A stretch of DNA of 64,000 nt from Pseudomonas sp. (GTDB lineage Bacteria > Pseudomonadota > Gammaproteobacteria > Pseudomonadales > Pseudomonadaceae), in assembly GCA_022448005.1 (NCBI GenBank), contig JAKUTK010000007.1, positions 73,324-137,323 on the forward strand, given 5' to 3'. Below the pieces are notes generated by a model. That model was not told where the DNA came from. It saw only the letters and a list, made by a program, of their open reading frames with translations, and made no database searches. The position numbers were made by a program, and so were the translations under genes. This document shows, in pieces, positions 52,207-61,364 of this stretch; the stretch's first letter is position 1; each line of letters starts with the position of its first letter.

Positions 52207-53680
52207 TGCCATCCTCCTCACCGGCCAGCGCCAACGAAATACGAAATGCCGCGCCACCGAGCGAGCTCTCGACCAGTTCGATCCGCCCGCCGCACTCAGC
52301 AACCACGCCGTGCGCCACAGCCAGGCCGAGCCCGCTGCCCTGACCCACCGGCTTGGTGGTGAAGAATGGCTCGAACAACGCCGCACGGTGCTGCTCGGCG
52401 ACGCCAGGACCGTCATCCTCGACCTGGAACAGCAGGCAGCCCTCTTCCCGCCACCAGCGCAGCAATACCTGTCCGCCGGGGCTGGCCTGAGCGGCATTGC
52501 GCAGCAGATTGGTCAGCGCCTGCTCGAAACGAGGCGGATCGACCTCGCAGAACAACGGCTCGGGCGCTGCCTCCAACTGCAGGGTCACGTTCAGGACGGC
52601 CAGCTCGTCCGCCACCGCGGCAGCCGATGAGTGCGCCAGCACCTCGGCAGGCATGCGTCGAACAGGGCGCCCGGCGGCACGACCGAAGTCGAGAAGCTGG
52701 CCGACAATCTCGCTCAGGCGCTGTACCTGACTGCGGATCTGCAGCAGCCCTTTGCGCTGGCCATCTTCCAGCGTCTCGCTGCGCAGCACCCGTTGCGCTT
52801 TGCCATCGATCACGCTGAGCGGGCTGCCCAGCTCATGGGCAACGCCTGCCGCCAGCCGCCCCACGGCGGCGAGTTGCTGGGAGCGCCGCAAGCGTGCTTC
52901 GAGCTCCGCCTCGCGCGTTTTCTGTTCGGCCATGCGCTGCTCGGAATCGGCGATGCTGTCGAGCATCTGGTTCAGCGCCCGGCCGAGCACGGCGATTTCC
53001 TGCGGGCCGCTGCGTGGGGCGCGGTGTTTACGATCACCTTCAGCGACACGGGCCATGCTCTGGGTCAGTTGCTGCAGATGGCGGCCTATGGCTGACCAGT
53101 GCCCGAGCAGGACGATGCAGACGGCCGCCAGCGCCAGCACCGCCGCCGATATGCCGGCGATGAGCCTCAGCCTGCGGGTGTCACGCTCGAAGTCGTTCCA
53201 GCGGCGGGTTACCTGCAACAATCCGTTGATGCGCCCCCCGCTCTGCTCCAATGGCAAAAAGTAGGAATACACCTCACGCCCACGGATGCGCTGATAGCCG
53301 CCGCGGCGTTTGCCGTCGGCAGTGAGTTCCTGAATCGAGGTCTGGTCCTGGTCGGGCTCGATGGCGCCGGCGAAGGCCACCAGCTCACCCTGATCGTCGT
53401 AGAGGTAGGCACCGTAGACACGACCAACGCCGAGTACGGATTCCAGCACCTGCTGCGAGGTGCGTTCGTGTTTCTTCTCCAGACTGTCACTCAGCGGCAG
53501 CCGAACCGCCCGCGCCACCAGCTCGACCTCTTCCTGCAGACGCCGCTCGCTGTTGCGCTCGACCGTCCACAGCATCAGATAACTAAAGCCGAGCATGATC
53601 GCGACCAGGGGAATCACCGCCTTCAACAACAGCGCGCCGCGCAGGGTTGAAGTTCTTTGCCAAACTGCTACATGTGCCAT
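52193..53680 (-). CDS. sensor histidine kinase of a sigma-54 two-component system
   Basis: A 495-residue membrane kinase. Helices at about residues 17-38 and 173-195 enclose a compact periplasmic sensor (about 130 residues, containing VGRVYGAYLYDDQGELVAFAG). HAMP follows, then the H-box GRLAAGVAHELGSPLSVI and ATPase motifs NLLRNAAQAS, EDDGPGV and GSGLGLAVAHG. The signal is unknown. Its ATG lies within the inverted repeat that probably binds the partner regulator, so the operon may be autoregulated. First gene of the kinase-regulator pair. Confidence 0.92.
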   Translation of the reverse strand: MAHVAVWQRTSTLRGALLLKAVIPLVAIMLGFSYLMLWTVERNSERRLQEEVELVARAVRLPLSDSLEKKHERTSQQVLESVLGVGRVYGAYLYDDQGELVAFAGAIEPDQDQTSIQELTADGKRRGGYQRIRGREVYSYFLPLEQSGGRINGLLQVTRRWNDFERDTRRLRLIAGISAAVLALAAVCIVLLGHWSAIGRHLQQLTQSMARVAEGDRKHRAPRSGPQEIAVLGRALNQMLDSIADSEQRMAEQKTREAELEARLRRSQQLAAVGRLAAGVAHELGSPLSVIDGKAQRVLRSETLEDGQRKGLLQIRSQVQRLSEIVGQLLDFGRAAGRPVRRMPAEVLAHSSAAAVADELAVLNVTLQLEAAPEPLFCEVDPPRFEQALTNLLRNAAQASPGGQVLLRWWREEGCLLFQVEDDGPGVAEQHRAALFEPFFTTKPVGQGSGLGLAVAHGVVAECGGRIELVESSLGGAAFRISLALAGEEDGNANG

Positions 53681-53688
53681 TTTGGCAC
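53674..53688. promoter_or_regulatory. inverted repeat, putative regulator enhancer site
   Basis: GTGCCA-TTT-TGGCAC, a perfect 6-bp inverted repeat, 90 bp upstream of the -24 element of the DUF4168 promoter and overlapping the kinase start codon. Position and form fit an upstream activating sequence for the NtrC-type regulator encoded in the same locus. Confidence 0.65.
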
Positions 53689-53747
53689 CATACAGAGTGC
53701 CCTTCAGCCCGTCGAGGCAAACGGGACGAGCGGTACAAATGCCTAGA

Positions 53748-53760
53748 AATCAATAGGTTA
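53748..53760 (+). promoter_or_regulatory. putative IHF binding site
   Basis: AATCAATAGGTTA fits the IHF consensus WATCARNNNNTTR at every position. It lies between the inverted repeat and the sigma-54 promoter, where DNA bending would bring the activator to the polymerase. Confidence 0.6.
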
Positions 53761-53777
53761 ACTATTTATCACTAGAC

Positions 53778-53793
53778 TGGCATGGCTGATGCA
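53778..53793 (+). promoter_or_regulatory. sigma-54 (-24/-12) promoter of the DUF4168 gene
   Basis: TGGCATGGCTGATGCA matches TGGCACRNNNNTTGCW with correct spacing and two mismatches outside the invariant GG and GC. Transcription would begin near 53805, about 27 bases before the ATG. Confidence 0.75.
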
Positions 53794-53831
53794 ACGTCCT
53801 GAACGTCTCTTACAGAATCAGGATCAAGCCC

Positions 53832-54224
53832 ATGACCATGCTCAAATCTCGTGTCGTTTCTGCCAGCCTTCTAGCCCTGTTCATGGCAGCGGGCAGCTCT
53901 CAGGTGTTGGCGCAGCAGGCCAGCCAGCCGCAGGCGCCGCAGACCGCACCAGCCATGCAAGCCTCGGACATCAGCGATAAGAAACTGGAGAAATTCGCCG
54001 AGTCTCTCGATCAGATCATGGAGATCCGCCAGGATTTCACGGCCAAGCTGGAGAAAACCGGCGACCCAGCGGAAGCCCAGCAGCTGCAGCAGCAGGCCAA
54101 CGAGAAAATGTTGGAGACGGTGCAAAACAATGAGCTGAGCATCGAGGAATACAACGCCATCAACCAGGCGGTACAGAACGACCCTCAGCTGCGTGACAAG
54201 GTCATTTCGATGATCCAGAGCTAA
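53832..54224 (+). CDS. DUF4168 periplasmic protein
   Basis: A 130-residue exported protein: signal peptide ending VLAQ (about residue 27), a Gln/Ala/Pro linker, then a helical DUF4168 domain (ISDKKLEKFAESLDQIMEIRQDFTAKLE, then ELSIEEYNAINQAVQNDPQL). The function is unknown. A sigma-54-type promoter, an IHF-like site and a regulator-type inverted repeat lie in front of it, and the divergent genes encode a sigma-54 two-component system. It therefore looks like the main output of that system, perhaps an envelope-stress or surface factor. A strong terminator follows. Confidence 0.85.
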   Translation: MTMLKSRVVSASLLALFMAAGSSQVLAQQASQPQAPQTAPAMQASDISDKKLEKFAESLDQIMEIRQDFTAKLEKTGDPAEAQQLQQQANEKMLETVQNNELSIEEYNAINQAVQNDPQLRDKVISMIQS

Positions 54225-54243
54225 GGCTCGTCAGCGTCATCAG

Positions 54244-54271
54244 AAGCCCCGCTCATCAAAGCGGGGCTTTT
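54244..54271 (+). terminator. intrinsic terminator of the DUF4168 gene
   Basis: AAGCCCCGC, loop, GCGGGGCTT then TT, 19 bases after the stop. The A-run on the other side lets it also serve the convergent DUF1456 gene. Confidence 0.88.
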
Positions 54272-54292
54272 CCATGGGCGCTCGTCAGGCGT

Positions 54293-54751
54293 TCAGTTGG
54301 CCCGCTGTGCCAGGCCCTTGAGGAAGTTACGCAGCAACTGGTCGCCACAGACACGGTAGTTGCTGTGCCCGGCCTTGCGGAACAGCGCGTTGAGTTCCGG
54401 CTTGGAGACCGGGAAGTCGACCGACTGGAGGATCGCGTGCATGTCGTCTTCCTTCAGCTCGAAAGCGACGCGCAGTTTCTTCAGCACCATGTTGTTGGTC
54501 ACCGGCAGCTCGATAGGCGGCGTCGGCCGGCTTTCATCCTTGCCGCGCTTGTAGATCACAAGGCCATCGAGAAAGTGCGCCATGATCCGATCGGGACAGG
54601 GTTTGAAGCCGTCCTCGTCTTCTTTCTTCAGGTAGGCCACCGCTTCGCTGTCGGGAATCTCGCAACCCGTAAGCCGAGTGATCTCGGCGATCTTGGCGTC
54701 GTTGACGTTGAGGATGTAGCGCACGCTGCGCATCACATCGTTATTGATCAT
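54293..54751 (-). CDS. DUF1456 (YehS-like) protein
   Basis: A 152-residue soluble protein with two copies of a DUF1456 repeat, MINNDVMRSVRYILNVNDAKIAEI and NNMVLKKLRVAFELKEDDMHAIL, each about 65 residues. It matches E. coli YehS in layout. Function unknown. Single-gene unit. Confidence 0.88.
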   Translation of the reverse strand: MINNDVMRSVRYILNVNDAKIAEITRLTGCEIPDSEAVAYLKKEDEDGFKPCPDRIMAHFLDGLVIYKRGKDESRPTPPIELPVTNNMVLKKLRVAFELKEDDMHAILQSVDFPVSKPELNALFRKAGHSNYRVCGDQLLRNFLKGLAQRAN

Positions 54752-55023
54752 GGGTCGCTCCGACTTCAGAACCTAAACAAGGCCCGCATGGTGAAGTTCG
54801 TTAACCAGAAAGGGAAGCGAAAAGCTCGCCGGCCCAATAACTGCTACACCCCGTCGGATCAGGCGAACACGGCCGGGCTTTGATCGACAAAATAGAAAGC
54901 AGTGAAAAAGCTGCAGCACCTGGGCCCCGAAACCATTGCGGCCGTGGATACCAACAGCGGACGACATCGAATATTGCCAGGCCGAAGATGGCAGCGCAGA
55001 TACCCGAGCCGAGGAGAATCGAC

Positions 55024-55755
55024 ATGAAAACAATCACCCCGTCATTGGCCACCCTGTTGTTCTGCACCAGCGCGCTCGCCGTCACCCCCGGCACGCAATG
55101 GGATTACTCAGGCGAAAAAGGGCCCGAGAACTGGGCGACGCTCACCCCTGAATTCAACACCTGCGCCGGCGAAAATCAGGCGCCGGTCAACCTGCAAGGC
55201 TTCGTGGAAGCGGAACTGAAACCCCTGGCAGTCGACTACAAGGCCGGCGCCAGCGAGGTCGCTAACAACGGCCATACGGTGCAAGTGGCCTACGAGCCGG
55301 GCAGCACGCTCACCCTGGATGGCGAGACGTTCCAGCTCATCCAGTTTCACTTTCACATGCCCAGCGAAAACCACATCAAAGGCCAGTCGTATCCGCTGGA
55401 AGGCCATCTGGTGCATGCCGACGAAAACGGCAAGCTGGCAGTCGTGGCAGTGATGTTCAAGGAAGGCCAGCAAAACGCTGTACTCGCCGACCTCTGGAGC
55501 GCTCCGCCGACAGGCGGTACGAAACAGCCCGTGGCGCAACAGGTGAACATCCGCGACATGCTGCCAGCGGATCTGGATTACTACCGGTTCAATGGCTCGC
55601 TGACCACACCGCCCTGCTCGGAAGGGGTTCGCTGGCTGGTGCTCAAGCAGCCCATCGTCGCCTCGAGCGCGCAAATCCAAGCCCTGACCGAGGCCGTTGG
55701 GCATGCCAATAACCGCCCACTGCAACCGGTGAACGCTCGGGTAATCCTGCAGTAG
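55024..55755 (+). CDS. periplasmic alpha-carbonic anhydrase
   Basis: A 243-residue zinc enzyme interconverting CO2 and bicarbonate. Signal peptide ending SALAV (about residue 20), then WDYSGEKGPENWATL. The zinc histidines are in QFHFHMPSEN and EGHLVHAD; the active-site Thr region is NGSLTTPPCSEGVRW. GAGGAGA lies before the ATG. The frame extends 48 codons upstream without family character. Periplasmic location suggests a role in bicarbonate supply or pH. Confidence 0.95.
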   Translation: MKTITPSLATLLFCTSALAVTPGTQWDYSGEKGPENWATLTPEFNTCAGENQAPVNLQGFVEAELKPLAVDYKAGASEVANNGHTVQVAYEPGSTLTLDGETFQLIQFHFHMPSENHIKGQSYPLEGHLVHADENGKLAVVAVMFKEGQQNAVLADLWSAPPTGGTKQPVAQQVNIRDMLPADLDYYRFNGSLTTPPCSEGVRWLVLKQPIVASSAQIQALTEAVGHANNRPLQPVNARVILQ

Positions 55756-55923
55756 CTTCCCGCTTAGGCGACCGGCCATCGCGTCCGCGGCGGCCGGCGC
55801 GCCCCACTCGATCCTCGTTCATGACAGCCTGCCCCGCCGCAGCTAAACTGCGCGCCGCGCGAGCCACCCGGGTTCGCCGCGTCGCCACCTCACCTCTGCC
55901 GGGGCCACCGGCCAGGACCTGTC

Positions 55924-57543
55924 ATGATTCGCATCAACGAACTGCAACTGCCGCTCGACCATCCCGCCGAGGCCCTTCGCCACGCCATTGTGGCGCGCTT
56001 GGGAGTCAGCGATACCGAGCTGCTCGACTTCAGGGTGTTCAAGCGCAGCTACGATGCGCGCAAGAAGAACAGCGAAATCACCTTTGTCTACATCATCGAT
56101 GCCAGCGTGGCGGACGAGCCGAAGGTGCTGGCGCGCCTGGCCGATGACCGCAACATTCGTGTTTCGCCAGACACCGGCTACTACCCGGTCGGCCAGGCGC
56201 CAGAAGGGCTGAGCGAGCGCCCGCTGGTGATCGGCTTCGGCCCCTGCGGCCTGTTCGCCGCGCTGACGCTGGCGCAGATGGGCTTCCGCCCGATCGTGCT
56301 GGAGCGCGGCCGTGATGTGCGCAGCCGCACCAAGGACACCTGGGCGCTGTGGCGCAAGAAGGTGCTGAGCCCTGAGTCCAACGTGCAGTTCGGCGAAGGC
56401 GGCGCGGGGCTGTTCTCCGACGGCAAGCTCTACAGCCAGATCAAGGACCCGAAGTTCTACGGCCGCAAGGTGATGCACGAGTTCGTCCGTGCCGGCGCGC
56501 CGGAAGAGATCATGTTTGTCAGCAAGCCGCACATCGGCACCTTCCGCCTGACCGGCGTGGTTTCAACGATGCGCGAAGAGATCAAGGCGCTCGGCGGTGA
56601 GGTGCGATTCGACAGCCGCGTGGTCGATTTCATCATCGAAGATGGGCGTATCCAGGGCGTGCGCATGGCCGATGGCGAAGAGTTGCGTAGCCGCTACGTG
56701 GTACTCGCGCTGGGTCACAGCTCGCGCGACACCTTCCGCATGCTCCACGAGCGTGGCGTCTATATCGAGGCCAAGCCCTTCGCCGTGGGCTTTCGCATCG
56801 AGCACCCGCAGTCGCTGATCGACAACGCGCGGCTGGGCAAGTACGCGGGCCACCCGGAACTGGGCGCGGCCGACTATAAGCTGGTCTACCACGCCAAGAA
56901 TGGCCGCGCGGTCTACAGCTTCTGCATGTGCCCGGGCGGCACGGTGGTGGCGGCAACCTCCGAGCCGGAGCGCGTGGTGACCAACGGCATGAGTCAGTAC
57001 TCGCGCAACGAGCGCAACGCCAATGCCGGTATCGTCGTTGGCATCAACCCGGACGAGGATTTCCCCGGCGGCCCGCTGGCCGGCGTCGAGTTGCAGGAAC
57101 GGCTCGAGTCACGCGCCTTCGAGCTGGGCGGCCGGGATTACTGTGCGCCGGGGCAGCTGGTGGGCGATTTCATTCGCGGCAAACCGTCGAGCGAGTTTGG
57201 CGAGGTCGAGCCGTCCTACAAGCCCGGCGTAAAGCTGGGCGACTTGGCGCCGTCGCTGCCCGACTACGTGATCGAGGCCATCCGCGAAGCACTGCCGGCT
57301 TTCGGCAAGCAGATTCGCGGCTTCGACCGCGCCGATGCGGTGCTCACAGGCATCGAGACACGCACCTCTTCGCCGGTGCGGATCAAGCGCGACAACGAGT
57401 CCCTGCAGAGCATCAACACCCGCGGCCTGTATCCCGCCGGTGAAGGCGCTGGATATGCCGGGGGCATCCTCTCGGCAGGTGTGGACGGCATCAAGGTCGC
57501 CGAAGCGGTCGCCACGGCAATGCTGGCCGATCTGCAGGGCTGA
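55924..57543 (+). CDS. FAD-dependent oxidoreductase (NAD(FAD)-utilising dehydrogenase family)
   Basis: A 539-residue flavoprotein. An N-terminal about 95-residue domain (MIRINELQLPLDHP, VFKRSYDARKK) precedes the FAD Rossmann motif VIGFGPCGLFAALTLA (about residue 102). GEGGAGLFSDGKL, YSFCMCPGGTVVAA and the C-terminal YPAGEGAGYAGGILSAGVDG are typical of this uncharacterised family. It is a conserved proteobacterial protein with no assigned substrate. No operon partner. Confidence 0.88.
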   Translation: MIRINELQLPLDHPAEALRHAIVARLGVSDTELLDFRVFKRSYDARKKNSEITFVYIIDASVADEPKVLARLADDRNIRVSPDTGYYPVGQAPEGLSERPLVIGFGPCGLFAALTLAQMGFRPIVLERGRDVRSRTKDTWALWRKKVLSPESNVQFGEGGAGLFSDGKLYSQIKDPKFYGRKVMHEFVRAGAPEEIMFVSKPHIGTFRLTGVVSTMREEIKALGGEVRFDSRVVDFIIEDGRIQGVRMADGEELRSRYVVLALGHSSRDTFRMLHERGVYIEAKPFAVGFRIEHPQSLIDNARLGKYAGHPELGAADYKLVYHAKNGRAVYSFCMCPGGTVVAATSEPERVVTNGMSQYSRNERNANAGIVVGINPDEDFPGGPLAGVELQERLESRAFELGGRDYCAPGQLVGDFIRGKPSSEFGEVEPSYKPGVKLGDLAPSLPDYVIEAIREALPAFGKQIRGFDRADAVLTGIETRTSSPVRIKRDNESLQSINTRGLYPAGEGAGYAGGILSAGVDGIKVAEAVATAMLADLQG

Positions 57544-57779
57544 TCCTGTATAGCGCGGGCGACGGCGATGCCGTTCGTCCGTGCTCCTCTCTCTGTTGCC
57601 TGTCCATCAAACCCTTTCGCTACGCGCGGCGGCGGCGCTAACGGCTGCGCGTCACGAGACGGCACGGCAAATTTGCAGTGACCTTTTTCGGTCCGTGAGA
57701 GGTCGACACCTTTACACGGCTGCTCCCGATGCAGCTGACCCTCTCTAAAAGCGCGAGCGGACCGGATCAGGAGGCAAGG

Positions 57780-60593
57780 GTGGCGAAGGCAGCAAAAATC
57801 ATTGGCATCGTGCTGGCGGCCCTGGTGCTGCTGGTGGTCATCGCGGCAGTACTGGTACAAACCCAGTGGGCCCGCGAAAAGATCGAAGCCCAACTGAGTG
57901 CACGTCTAGATGGGCGCGCCGTCGAGATCGGCAGCCTCGACGTCGATTGGGGCTTTCCGCTGGGGATCAGCGTTGGCGACGTGCAGGTCGCTAATCCCGA
58001 GTGGGCCGAACACCCCTATATGCTCAAGCTTGACGCCATGCAGGCAGAAATCGATGTGGGCGCATTGTTGACGGGTAACGTCAGTCTGCAACTGCTTGAG
58101 CTCGACAATCCCGAGGTTCATCTCGCACGACAGGAAGACGGGCGCTCCAACTGGGCAGCCTTGACCGGCAGCGAAAGCGACAGCAGCGAGCCGCCCATCC
58201 AACCTGAGACGATCCGCATCCAGAACGGCCAGCTGACCTATCGCGACGCCAAACTGGACGCCCAGGTTGAACTCGACATCGAGACGACCGATAACGGCCC
58301 GGGGCAGCGCCAGTTGTCTATCGAAGGCTCCGGTACTGTACAAGGCAAGCCACTGACCCTGAGCCTGACGGGCGAGCCCCCGTCTCAGGCATTGGCCAGC
58401 GGTGCACCCTATGCGGTCTCGCTCAATGCGCAACTGGGCAAGATTCAGGCGAGCTTCAAAGGTGAAGCCAAACAGCTTCCAGCGCTTGATGCCCTACAGG
58501 GCAAACTGACGGTGAGCGCGCCAGACTCAGCCGAACTGATGAGCTTCGACAGCCCAGCCATCGACGTGCCGGCCTTCGACTTCAACACCCAGCTCAAGCG
58601 TGATGGGCAGCGTTGGGCGCTGCAGGACATGGACCTCAACACGGGCGAAAGTCACCTCACCGGCTCGCTCGTTTTGGAGCGTGGCGATACGCCCGAACTG
58701 ACCGCAAAGCTGCAAGGCAACAGACTCGACCTCAACCGTTGGGGCGTGATGCGCTTGCTCGACTCCGAACCGAACGGCGCACAGTCGCAAGCCAAGGACA
58801 ACGAGCAGTCGCTGCAACAAAGCGCTCAAAACCTGCTGCAGCCTTTGCGTCGCTATCGCGGTGAGCTCGACCTCAACCTGGAGCAGCTCCTGTATGGCGA
58901 TGCCGCACTGAGCGACATTGTGCTCAAGGCCAATTTGGCCGAGCAGCAGTTGAAAATCGAACGCCTGCACGCAGCCCAAGGCGAAGGGGCTGTAGATGCC
59001 AGCGCCTCGCTTGATCTGACCAAGAATTCGCTGAGCGGAGCGGTCGACCTGACCGTTGAACAGCTAGACCTGGGCCGCGCCCTCGCTCCTTTGGGCTATC
59101 CCAGGCTCGGTACGCTGGACGGGGAACTGCACACCCGGCTGGCGCAGGACTCTGCCCGTCTCAGCGACACGCACCTGCGCTATGAAAACCCGACACGGGA
59201 TCTGCGGGTCGAGGTCGACGCGACTTCCACCGACTCCGGCCTGCAACTGACGGGCGATGCCTGGCGCAACGACGTACCGCTGCAGTTCGAGATCGATGTA
59301 GGCGCGCTGGAGGAACTGTTCGTCGATCAACCCTATCCCGTCGAAGGCACGGTCAAGTCCCGCGAAAGCCACCTGACCGTGAAGGGCACGGTCACCGACC
59401 CCTTGCAGTTGGAAGCGGCGGATCTCGCGATTTCGCTTGAGGGGCCGAACCCGGCCAACCTCAACCCTCTGACCGGGTGGAGCCTGCCGTCGCTGGCCGG
59501 ATATCAGCTGAGCGGTCAGCTGCTGTGGGAGAACCAGCAACTGCGCCTGCAGGATCTGCGCGCCAACTGGGGCGATAGCGACGTGAGCGGCGACGTTCGC
59601 CTCAGCCTTCGCGGCCGCCCGATGCTCTGGGCCAACCTGCATTCGGACACGCTCGAGACCTCTGATTTGAAGGCGCCCGATACGCCGACAGACCCCGATG
59701 ACGGCCAGGTATTTTCCAGCGAGCCGCTGGGACTGGATGCCCTTCGCGACCGCGATGCCATCATTCGCTACGAGGCCGACCAGGTACTGGCAGAAGCGAT
59801 TCCGTTGAATGCGGTCGACTTCAAAGCCGAGCTGGACGACGGTGTCTTGGTCGTCGAACCCCTGACCCTCTCGATAGGCAAAGGGAAAGCCAATGGCCGG
59901 CTGCGACTGGACGCTCGCCCGCAGCAACCCACGGGCGAGCTGCACCTGGATATCACCAGCGTCAACCTCTCCCCGATTCTGCGCGAGGCCGACCTGTCCA
60001 AGGTCGCGCAAGACTCCGCAGGCACCATCGGTGGGCAGCTGGATGTCACGCTCGAGGGGCAGTCGCTGGGCGAGATGGCGGCCAACCTCGACGGCAAACT
60101 GGAACTCGCCATGTCCGGAGGCAAGCTCGACATGCTGGCCGTGGAGCTGCTTGGCCTGGATGCAGGCGAAGCGGCACTCGCTGCCCTAGCCGATTCGGAT
60201 CAGGTGGATATGAACTGCACCTACCTGCGCTTCGACTCAACTGCCGGCACCGCCAAACTGGAGCAGTTCTTTATCAGCACGGCCGACAGCAACATCACCG
60301 GCGGCGGCACCATCAAGCTCGACAGTGAACGACTGAATCTTGCGTTCGAAGCTCGCGCCAAGGACTTCAGCCTGCTGTCCGGCAACTCACCCGTAGAACT
60401 GCAGGGCACCCTGAGCGACCCGCAGGTCAGCGTTGTGACCGGCGAGCTAGCCGCCCGTGCCATTGCCAGTGTGGTCGGCGCACTGGTCGCGCCGCCGTTG
60501 GCCATCTTGCCGTGGCTGGAAGCGGGCCTCGGTGAGGACTCCGGCATTGGCTGTCGCAAGGCGCTCAACGAATTCGAGCAGAGCGGTAACTGA
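57780..60593 (+). CDS. AsmA family protein
   Basis: A 937-residue inner-membrane-anchored protein with one N-terminal helix (IIGIVLAALVLLVVIAAVLV) and a long periplasmic part. It has the AsmA N-terminal domain (VEIGSLDVDWGFPLGISVGDVQVANPEW) and a C-terminal AsmA domain (VSGGKLDMLAVELLGLD-like, then ADSNITGGGTIKLDSERLNL). AsmA-like proteins are thought to form lipid-conducting bridges between membranes. The start is a GTG with AGGAGG 5 bases before; an ATG 17 codons upstream is less likely. Confidence 0.88.
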   Translation: MAKAAKIIGIVLAALVLLVVIAAVLVQTQWAREKIEAQLSARLDGRAVEIGSLDVDWGFPLGISVGDVQVANPEWAEHPYMLKLDAMQAEIDVGALLTGNVSLQLLELDNPEVHLARQEDGRSNWAALTGSESDSSEPPIQPETIRIQNGQLTYRDAKLDAQVELDIETTDNGPGQRQLSIEGSGTVQGKPLTLSLTGEPPSQALASGAPYAVSLNAQLGKIQASFKGEAKQLPALDALQGKLTVSAPDSAELMSFDSPAIDVPAFDFNTQLKRDGQRWALQDMDLNTGESHLTGSLVLERGDTPELTAKLQGNRLDLNRWGVMRLLDSEPNGAQSQAKDNEQSLQQSAQNLLQPLRRYRGELDLNLEQLLYGDAALSDIVLKANLAEQQLKIERLHAAQGEGAVDASASLDLTKNSLSGAVDLTVEQLDLGRALAPLGYPRLGTLDGELHTRLAQDSARLSDTHLRYENPTRDLRVEVDATSTDSGLQLTGDAWRNDVPLQFEIDVGALEELFVDQPYPVEGTVKSRESHLTVKGTVTDPLQLEAADLAISLEGPNPANLNPLTGWSLPSLAGYQLSGQLLWENQQLRLQDLRANWGDSDVSGDVRLSLRGRPMLWANLHSDTLETSDLKAPDTPTDPDDGQVFSSEPLGLDALRDRDAIIRYEADQVLAEAIPLNAVDFKAELDDGVLVVEPLTLSIGKGKANGRLRLDARPQQPTGELHLDITSVNLSPILREADLSKVAQDSAGTIGGQLDVTLEGQSLGEMAANLDGKLELAMSGGKLDMLAVELLGLDAGEAALAALADSDQVDMNCTYLRFDSTAGTAKLEQFFISTADSNITGGGTIKLDSERLNLAFEARAKDFSLLSGNSPVELQGTLSDPQVSVVTGELAARAIASVVGALVAPPLAILPWLEAGLGEDSGIGCRKALNEFEQSGN

Positions 60594-60619
60594 ACGCGCC
60601 AGACGACAGGTAGCGATGG

Positions 60620-61348
60620 TCAACGCGAACCGCCCATGAGGCGAGCGAGCGTACCGTCTGCCTGCAGCGTTTCGAAGGCGGCCTGCGTGCGCAGGACGGT
60701 GGCATCGTCGGTCTGACGGCTGAACGCCATATACAACTGTGTCGAGTGATCAGGAGTAAAAACGCGTTCGACCTCGCTCGGGTCGAGCCCTGCTTCTTTA
60801 CACATCACAGATATGTCGTGCTCGGGCATGGGCATCAGGTCAACCTGACCATTGAGCAGGCGTTTGAAGTTGTCGCTGTTGTGCGCCGTCACCACGATCT
60901 TTTTGAAACCGTTGGCCTGCAGATACTGATGGCGCACATCGTCGCGCAACACACCGACCCGATAGGCTTTCGCTGCCTCCAGGTCGGGCACCTTGATATC
61001 GTCTCGCTCACGTAATTTGTAGAAGTGATAGTCGATGCGCATGATCTCCCCCACCCAGCGGAACAACGCCTCGCGCTCCGAGGTGCGCGCGATGAGGTAG
61101 ATCAGCACGCCTGGCTCCTGCAGCGCCATATCGTAGGCACGCGCCCATGGATACAGACCGATCTGGTAGTCATCCAGCCCTGCACGCTGCAAGGTCGTCT
61201 CGACCACGTCGGTGGCCGCGCCACTGACCTTGCCCGCTTGCAGGTAGCTGTAGGCCGTCTCCTCGGTCACCACCCGCAACGGCCCGGCATGTGCCACCGC
61301 GCCAAGTAACCCCAGGGAAACAGCGATCCAGGCAATTGGGCGCATCAT
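60620..61348 (-). CDS. periplasmic amino-acid-type binding protein, transporter-less
   Basis: A 242-residue bacterial solute-binding protein (family 3). Signal peptide MMRPIAWIAVSLGLLGAVAHA, then LRVVTEETAYSYLQAGKVSGAATDVVE, YPWARAYDMALQEPGVLIYLIARTSERE and a C-terminal TDDATVLRTQAAFETLQADG. No permease or ATPase gene follows. It lies 16 bp downstream of the diguanylate cyclase and is probably a sensor partner for it. Confidence 0.85.
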   Translation of the reverse strand: MMRPIAWIAVSLGLLGAVAHAGPLRVVTEETAYSYLQAGKVSGAATDVVETTLQRAGLDDYQIGLYPWARAYDMALQEPGVLIYLIARTSEREALFRWVGEIMRIDYHFYKLRERDDIKVPDLEAAKAYRVGVLRDDVRHQYLQANGFKKIVVTAHNSDNFKRLLNGQVDLMPMPEHDISVMCKEAGLDPSEVERVFTPDHSTQLYMAFSRQTDDATVLRTQAAFETLQADGTLARLMGGSR

Positions 61349-61364
61349 GCGGTCCTCGCGGTCA

